Part shown: positions 1 through 3,791 of the stretch, in pieces
Numbering within the stretch: the stretch's first letter is position 1
Layout of the letters: each line of letters opens with the position of its first letter
From: an uncultured Brevundimonas sp.
GTDB taxonomy: Bacteria > Pseudomonadota > Alphaproteobacteria > Caulobacterales > Caulobacteraceae
Length of the DNA: 6,327 nt
Direction of reading: 5' to 3'
Assembly (NCBI GenBank): GCA_946481405.1
Contig: CAMLNY010000073.1
Location: forward strand, 1-6,327
Notes under the pieces: generated by a model
Database searches by the model: none
Told to the model about the DNA's origin: nothing
The model's input: the letters and a program-made list of their open reading frames with translations, nothing else
Program-made: the position numbers and the translations under genes

Positions 1-1148
1 CGAGCCTGCACGCCGGCTACCGCTATGACCTGGTCGGCGACGAAGTCGAAGCCAAGATCGTCGGCACCGACGCCTTCACCGACCTGGCCGTGGTCAAGGT
101 CGAGGGTTCGGACTTCAAGTTCGTCAGTTTCGAGGAAGCGGCGGAACCGCGCGTCGGCGACTGGGTCATCGCGGTCGGAAACCCGTTCGGCCTCGGCGGC
201 ACGGCTACGGCCGGCATCGTCTCGGCCCGCGCCCGCGACATCGGCGACGGCACGACGCCCTACACCGACTATCTGCAGATCGACGCCGCCATCAACCGGG
301 GCAACTCGGGGGGCCCGACGTTCGACATCTACGGCCGCGTGATCGGCGTGAACTCGGCGATCTTCTCGCCGACCGGCGGCTCGGTCGGCATCGGCTTCGC
401 CATTCCGGCCTCGATCGCCAAGTCGGTGACCGATCGCCTGATGAGCGGCCGGGCCATCGAGCGTGGCTATCTGGGCGCGACGATCAGCACCATCACGGAT
501 GACGAGCGCGAGGCCTACGGCTTCGCCGACGATTTCGAGGCGGCGTATATCGTCGAGGTCACTCCCGGGGCTCCGGCAGACCGCGCCGGTCTACAGGTCG
601 GCGACATCGTCACCTCGCTGAACGGCCGGAAGATCACCACCTCGACCGAGCTGACCCGCGCGGTCGGTCAGGCGGCGCCGGGCGACAACCTGCGTCTGGA
701 GATCCTGCGCGAGGGCCGGGCCATGACCATCAACGTCCGGTCGGGCACACGTCCGGCGGACATTCAGGCGGCCCAGAACGCCGGAAACCCGGACGAGCCT
801 GAAGCCGCTCCGGGTCGTCCCTCGGCCAACACCGGAGAGGTCGTCGAAGGTCTGACCGTGACGCCGGTCACTGACGCCCTGCGCACGCGCTTCAGCCTGC
901 CCGAGAGCGTCAACGGTCTGGTCGTCACCGCTGCTGCGCCGCAGTCGCGGGCGGCCCGGATGGGCTTCGAGGCCGGCATGGTCATCGTTCTGGCCGACCA
1001 ACGGCCGGTTCGCACGGCTGCCGACCTGCGCGCCGCGGTGGCTCGCGTGCGGGACGCGGGCCGCGAAGGCATCGTCCTTCTGGTCCGCACTTCGAACGGC
1101 AACCGGCCCGTCGTGCTGCCGCTGACCGCGCCCGCCGCCGCGGAGTAG
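1..1148 (+). CDS. degP: DegP/HtrA (Do) family periplasmic serine endoprotease, 5'-truncated
   Basis: An HtrA-family protease/chaperone that degrades or holds misfolded proteins in the periplasm. The reading frame is open from the left edge (first full codon at 3) and ends at TAG 1146-1148, giving 381 visible residues. The start, signal peptide and catalytic His are outside the window. The catalytic Asp lies in TDLAVVKV (codon 81-83, visible residue 27). The nucleophile Ser lies in NRGNSGGP (codon 306-308, visible residue 102). Their 75-residue spacing equals that of E. coli DegP (Asp135 to Ser210). After the protease core come PDZ1 (about residues 151-247, opening RGYLGA) and PDZ2 (about 280-375), joined by a linker rich in Pro, Ala and Glu. 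Two PDZ domains indicate the DegP/DegQ/MucD class rather than single-PDZ DegS. The exact orthologue (degP, degQ or mucD) cannot be settled here. A hairpin terminator follows, so it probably forms its own transcription unit upstream of the two-component genes. Confidence 0.93.
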   Translation, partial: SLHAGYRYDLVGDEVEAKIVGTDAFTDLAVVKVEGSDFKFVSFEEAAEPRVGDWVIAVGNPFGLGGTATAGIVSARARDIGDGTTPYTDYLQIDAAINRGNSGGPTFDIYGRVIGVNSAIFSPTGGSVGIGFAIPASIAKSVTDRLMSGRAIERGYLGATISTITDDEREAYGFADDFEAAYIVEVTPGAPADRAGLQVGDIVTSLNGRKITTSTELTRAVGQAAPGDNLRLEILREGRAMTINVRSGTRPADIQAAQNAGNPDEPEAAPGRPSANTGEVVEGLTVTPVTDALRTRFSLPESVNGLVVTAAAPQSRAARMGFEAGMVIVLADQRPVRTAADLRAAVARVRDAGREGIVLLVRTSNGNRPVVLPLTAPAAAE

Positions 1149-1177
1149 TCCGCAGCCTGAACAAGGCTTAACTCCCC

Positions 1178-1214
1178 AAGTCGCCGCCGATGGACTACCG
1201 TCGGCGGCGATTTT
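1178..1214 (+). terminator. Rho-independent terminator-like hairpin after degP
   Basis: A perfect 10-bp inverted repeat (1181-1190 with 1201-1210, TCGCCGCCGA/TCGGCGGCGA) extends inward by one G-U and two G-C pairs, leaving a 4-nt loop (ACTA). It extends outward through A1178-A1179 pairing with the start of the TTTT tract at 1211-1214. A GC-rich stem followed directly by T residues is the classic intrinsic terminator form, although the T-tract has only four bases. It lies 30 bp after the degP stop. Only 18 bp separate it from the next start codon, so it may act as an attenuator or partial terminator rather than a complete stop. Confidence 0.78.
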
Positions 1215-1220
1215 GATTCC

Positions 1221-1226
1221 GGAGGG
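1221..1226 (+). promoter_or_regulatory. Shine-Dalgarno site of the response regulator
   Basis: GGAGGG lies just before the GTG at 1233; the GGAGG core (1221-1225) has a 7-nt spacer. It supports GTG as the true start, since the next in-frame ATG (residue 16) would remove the first beta strand and the acidic pocket of the receiver domain. Confidence 0.8.
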
Positions 1227-1232
1227 GCCCTC

Positions 1233-1904
1233 GTGAAAATTCTCGTGGTCGAAGACGACGCCGAAGCGGCCCAGGCGATGGTGCGCGGCCTGACCGAGGC
1301 CGGTCACATCGCCAACCACGCCATCGACGGCGCCTATGGCCTGCTGGAGGCGCAGAAGGGCGACTACGACGTCTATGTCGTCGACCGGATGATGCCCCGC
1401 CTGGACGGTATCGGCATGGTCGAGACCCTGAGGAAGGACGGCGACCAGACGCCGGTCCTGTTCCTGTCCGCCATGGGCGAGGTCGAGGACCGGATCACGG
1501 GCCTGAAGGCCGGCGGCGACGACTATCTGGTCAAGCCCTACGCCTTCGCCGAGTTGATCGCCCGGGTCGAGGCCCTGTCGCGCCGTCGCGAGACGGGCGG
1601 GGTCCAGACGGTGCTGAAGGTCGGCGACCTGGAGATGAACCTGATCGGCCGCACCGTGCACCGCGGAACGACCGAGATCGACCTGCAGCCGCGCGAGTTC
1701 CAGCTGCTGGAGTTCCTGATGCGCCACGCCGGCCAGTCGGTGACCCGCACCATGCTGCTGGAGAAGGTTTGGGAATACCATTTCGACCCCCAGACCAACG
1801 TCATCGACGTCCACATCAGCCGCCTGCGCTCCAAGATCGACAAAGGCTTCGACAAGGCGATGCTGCAGACGGTCCGTGGCGCGGGGTACCGGCTGGAGGC
1901 GTAA
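1233..1904 (+). CDS. OmpR/PhoB-family two-component response regulator
   Basis: A 223-residue cytoplasmic DNA-binding regulator, the usual length for the family. The receiver domain (about residues 1-115) has the acidic pocket E7-D8-D9, phosphoacceptor D51 in VVDRMMP, the switch residue S79 in LFLSA, Y98, and the conserved Lys K101 in LVKPY. All residues needed for phosphorylation are present. The winged-helix domain (about residues 128-222) shows the family signatures LQPREFQLLEFLMRH, the VWEYHFDPQTNVIDVHISRLRSKID recognition region, and the terminal TVRGAGYRLEA. GTG is chosen as start because KILVVEDD must follow it and a good ribosome site precedes it. The probable partner kinase lies downstream, but a DUF559 cassette now separates the two genes; such pairs are normally adjacent or overlapping. 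The subfamily resembles the CzcR/CusR/QseB type. The regulon and specific name are not recognisable. Confidence 0.95.
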   Translation: MKILVVEDDAEAAQAMVRGLTEAGHIANHAIDGAYGLLEAQKGDYDVYVVDRMMPRLDGIGMVETLRKDGDQTPVLFLSAMGEVEDRITGLKAGGDDYLVKPYAFAELIARVEALSRRRETGGVQTVLKVGDLEMNLIGRTVHRGTTEIDLQPREFQLLEFLMRHAGQSVTRTMLLEKVWEYHFDPQTNVIDVHISRLRSKIDKGFDKAMLQTVRGAGYRLEA

Positions 1905-1914
1905 CCAGAAGGCG

Positions 1915-1973
1915 TTCTCCCTCCCCTTTATGGGGAGGGACGGCGAAGCGAAGCGGAGCCAGGGTGGGGAACT
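1915..1973 (+). repeat. Left inverted arm, REP-like palindromic repeat
   Basis: A 59-bp arm matching the reverse complement of 2313-2371 with mismatches only at 1929, 1939, 1946, 1961 and 1972. Its outer part is a 9-bp perfect hairpin (TCCCTCCCC at 1918-1926, GGGGAGGGA at 1932-1940, loop TTTAT). Its inner part is a purine-rich stretch that includes GAAGC twice in tandem and ends in GGGTGGGGAA. The hairpin is followed by CGGCG rather than a T-tract, so it does not look like a terminator. A GGAG (1955-1958) followed 5 nt later by an in-frame GTG (1964) could serve as an alternative start for the DUF559 gene. Confidence 0.85.
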
Positions 1974-2005
1974 CCACATCTGAGACGACGACTACGGCCC
2001 GGACG

Positions 2006-2374
2006 ATGCGGAAGACGCTGTCGCCGCCGGAAGCGCGGCTCTGGGTCGGCCTCAAGGCTCTGCGACGCGAAGGCTATCATTTCAGGCGACAGGCGCCGGT
2101 TCGGGGGTACTTCCTCGACTTCGTCTGTTTCAGCCATCGATTGGTCATCGAGGCCGACGGCGAGTCGCGCGAAACCGAGGATCGGGCGCAGAGGGACAGG
2201 ATCAGGGACGCGGTGTTCGCTCAGGAAGGATTCCGGACCGTGCGGTTCGACAACGCCATGATCCGCGACAACCTCGGCGACGTGGTTGATTTCGTTCGCC
2301 GGGAGCTGGGAAACTTCCCCACCCGGGCTCCGCTTCGCTCCGCCGTTCCTCCCCATGAAGGGGAGGGAGAATAG
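2006..2374 (+). CDS. DUF559 domain protein, putative Vsr-like endonuclease
   Basis: A 122-residue protein, near the usual family size. The DUF559 core (about residues 4-100) shows the family pattern in order: the helix SPPEARLW, FRRQ at 26-29, FLDF with D38, LVIEADG with E49 and D51, RDRIRDAVFAQEGF at 63-76, and VRF near 79-81. D38 and the E49-x-D51 pair are the likely metal-binding acidic residues of the PD-(D/E)XK fold and are intact. A nucleic-acid cleaving role is inferred from the family; the substrate is unknown. Residues 103-122 are encoded entirely by the right inverted arm. ATG 2006 has no clear ribosome site. GTG 1964 has GGAG five bases upstream and would add 14 residues, so it is a real alternative. 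The gene has four AGG arginine codons, three of them clustered at 2192, 2198 and 2204, unlike its neighbours, which suggests foreign origin. Its stop is 7 nt before the kinase start. Confidence 0.82.
   Translation: MRKTLSPPEARLWVGLKALRREGYHFRRQAPVRGYFLDFVCFSHRLVIEADGESRETEDRAQRDRIRDAVFAQEGFRTVRFDNAMIRDNLGDVVDFVRRELGNFPTRAPLRSAVPPHEGEGE
2313..2371 (-). repeat. Right inverted arm, REP-like palindromic repeat
   Basis: The reverse-complement partner of 1915-1973 (54 of 59 identical). It carries its own hairpin (TTCCTCCCC at 2346-2354 with GGGGAGGGA at 2360-2368, one T-G wobble, loop ATGAA). The arm encodes the last 20 codons of the DUF559 gene and contains the purine tract just upstream of the kinase start, so it is both coding and probably regulatory. 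The arm boundary at 2313 falls within the codon of residue 103, just where the recognisable DUF559 domain ends. Confidence 0.85.
2361..2369 (+). promoter_or_regulatory. Candidate ribosome binding tract for the kinase, inside the repeat arm
   Basis: GGGAGGGAG lies upstream of ATG 2382. The spacer from its end is 12 nt, longer than the usual 5-9, so it is a weak match. It is the only purine-rich tract near this start. It lies in the 3' half of the right-arm hairpin and could be masked in mRNA unless ribosomes finishing the DUF559 gene open the structure. Confidence 0.45.
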
Positions 2375-2381
2375 CGCTCCG

Positions 2382-3791
2382 ATGAAGCTGCCGTCCCTCT
2401 TTCGTCGCACGCCCTTCCGGCTGACGCTGCTGTTCCTGGCGCTGTTCGCGGCCGCGGCCAGCGCGATCCTGGCGTATGTCTATGTCGCCTCTGCGTCGGA
2501 GGCCCAGACGCGGGCCGAGGCGGATGTGCGGAGTGAACTGCGGACCCTGATCGGCGTCTATGACAGCCGGGGCCTCGACGCGCTGAACATGGCGGTCATC
2601 GACCGGACCCTGAGCCGCAGCGCCTATCTCTACCAGCTGATGGACAAGGACGGGACGGTCATCACCACCAGCCTCAGCATCAATCCGTTCCTCAGCCCCC
2701 CGGGGGAGGAGGAGTGGACCACCTTCACCCTGACCGACACGGATCCCGAAGGACGGGTCATCCGGCCCCAGGTGCGCGCTGTGCAGGTGCGGCTGAAGGG
2801 CGGGGAGGGGCTGATCGTCGGCGAGTCTCTCGGCGACACCGAGGCCTATCTGGGGCGGCTGACCCAGGCGCTATGGATGGCCATGGGCATGGTGCTGCTG
2901 CTGGGTCTGGGAGGGGGGCTGCTCATCAGCCGCAATCTGGAACGGTCGATGGGGCGGCTGAACGCTGTGGTCGGCTCGGTGCAGGACGGAGACCTGAAAG
3001 CGCGGGTCGTGGTGCGCGGCTCAGGCGATGAGCTCGACGAACTGGGCGCGGGACTGAACCGGATGCTGGACCGGCTGGAACAGTCAATGGCCTCGATCCG
3101 CCATGCCGGCGACGCCATCGCCCACGACCTGCGCTCGCCGCTGACGCGGATGCGGGCCAAGCTGGAGGTCGCCCTGATCGACGCCGAGGGCGGCCATATC
3201 GACGGGGTCGACGCACTGCAGATCGCGCTGGACGAGGCCGACAACCTCCTGAAGACCTTCAACACCGTTCTGGCCATCGCCCGGCTGCAGGCGGCGGCCG
3301 GCCAGTTGCCCGATGCGGCCGGATTCGACGCCGCCGAACTGGCCGCCGACAGGGCCGAACTCTATGAGCCCGCCGCCGAGGACAAAGGTCTGGACTTCTC
3401 CGCCGAGATCGAGCGCGGCCTGATGATCCACGGCGCCCGGCCCTTCCTGGCCCAGGCCCTGGCCAACGTCATCGACAACGCCATCAAATACACCCCGACC
3501 GGCGGGGCAGTGATGTTGCGCGCCCGTCGTCGGTCGTCGGGCGAGATCGAGTTCTCGGTCACCGACACCGGGCCGGGCGTGCCGGAAGAGGATCGTGGCC
3601 GCGTCATCGAACGGTTCGTGCGTCTGGACAACAGCCGCACCGAGGCCGGGTCGGGTCTGGGCCTGTCCCTCGTCGGCGCCGTGATGGAGGCCCACACCGG
3701 CCGCATCCAGCTCGACGAAGGCCCCGGCGCCTACGGCGGTTCCGGCCCCGGCCTGCGCGTCGCCCTGGTCCTGCCGCCCGCGTCCGAATGA
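2382..3791 (+). CDS. Membrane sensor histidine kinase (HAMP-HisKA-HATPase)
   Basis: A 469-residue inner-membrane kinase and the probable phosphodonor of the OmpR-type regulator encoded upstream. In order: a short basic N-terminus, TM1 (about residues 13-35), a periplasmic sensor of about 127 residues, TM2 (about 163-182), HAMP (about 183-236), then a HisKA dimerisation domain with phospho-acceptor H248 in AIAHDLRSPLTRMR. The HATPase domain has an N-box with N362 and N366 (NVIDNAIKYTP), G1 box DTGPGVP with D395, F-box-like ERFVRLDNSR, and G2 box GSGLGL (423-428). All catalytic motifs are intact. The frame is open further upstream through the repeat, but ATG 2382 is chosen because the membrane-protein N-terminus (MKLPSLFRR) begins there and the upstream residues are repeat-encoded. 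Its stop overlaps the glnE start in ATGA. The periplasmic sensor has no fold I can name, so the signal is unknown; the nearby degP hints at envelope stress, which is inference. Confidence 0.93.
   Translation: MKLPSLFRRTPFRLTLLFLALFAAAASAILAYVYVASASEAQTRAEADVRSELRTLIGVYDSRGLDALNMAVIDRTLSRSAYLYQLMDKDGTVITTSLSINPFLSPPGEEEWTTFTLTDTDPEGRVIRPQVRAVQVRLKGGEGLIVGESLGDTEAYLGRLTQALWMAMGMVLLLGLGGGLLISRNLERSMGRLNAVVGSVQDGDLKARVVVRGSGDELDELGAGLNRMLDRLEQSMASIRHAGDAIAHDLRSPLTRMRAKLEVALIDAEGGHIDGVDALQIALDEADNLLKTFNTVLAIARLQAAAGQLPDAAGFDAAELAADRAELYEPAAEDKGLDFSAEIERGLMIHGARPFLAQALANVIDNAIKYTPTGGAVMLRARRRSSGEIEFSVTDTGPGVPEEDRGRVIERFVRLDNSRTEAGSGLGLSLVGAVMEAHTGRIQLDEGPGAYGGSGPGLRVALVLPPASE

Larger units (their letters stand above)
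1915..2371 (+). mobile_element. DUF559 cassette bounded by 59-bp inverted repeats
   Basis: A 457-bp unit made of a left arm (1915-1973), a single small gene with a DUF559 domain, and a right arm (2313-2371) that is the reverse complement of the left arm at 54 of 59 positions with no gaps. It starts 10 bp after the response regulator stop and ends 10 bp before the histidine kinase start, filling nearly the whole space between two genes that are normally adjacent. No convincing target-site duplication is visible: the flanks read AAGGCG on the left and TAGCGC on the right. Known: DUF559 proteins are Vsr-like putative endonucleases, often found as scattered small genes. Inferred: the unit was inserted as a block, or the gene was captured between two copies of a dispersed repeat. 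No recognised transposase is encoded, so movement, if any, would need the DUF559 protein or outside help. Confidence 0.6.

Noticed and set aside
1168..1182. CtrA-like TTAA half site before the response regulator
   Set aside because: One TTAA is present at 1168-1171 but the second half at the required spacing is missing.
1918..1940. Left-arm hairpin as an intrinsic terminator for the response regulator
   Set aside because: The stem is strong but is followed by CGGCGAAG rather than a T-tract, and the same palindrome recurs in the right arm as part of the repeat.
591..1979. Long minus-strand open frame (462 codons) opposite degP and the response regulator
   Set aside because: It lies opposite two well-supported genes with intact motifs. 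Its translation is low-complexity and rich in Gln, His, Asp and Gly, typical of an antisense shadow frame in GC-rich DNA.
1769..2005. Extending the DUF559 gene upstream to ATG 1769
   Set aside because: That part overlaps the DNA-binding domain of the response regulator in another frame and encodes no DUF559 sequence; the domain begins only after about 2006.
2286..2381. Extending the histidine kinase upstream to ATG 2286 or ATG 2355
   Set aside because: The extra residues are translations of the end of the DUF559 gene and the repeat arm. Family proteins start just before the basic N-terminus and TM1, as from ATG 2382.
1905..2381. Target-site duplication flanking the DUF559 cassette
   Set aside because: The flanks share at most a short GCG, which is not significant in this base composition. 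Mismatches begin directly outside the arms.
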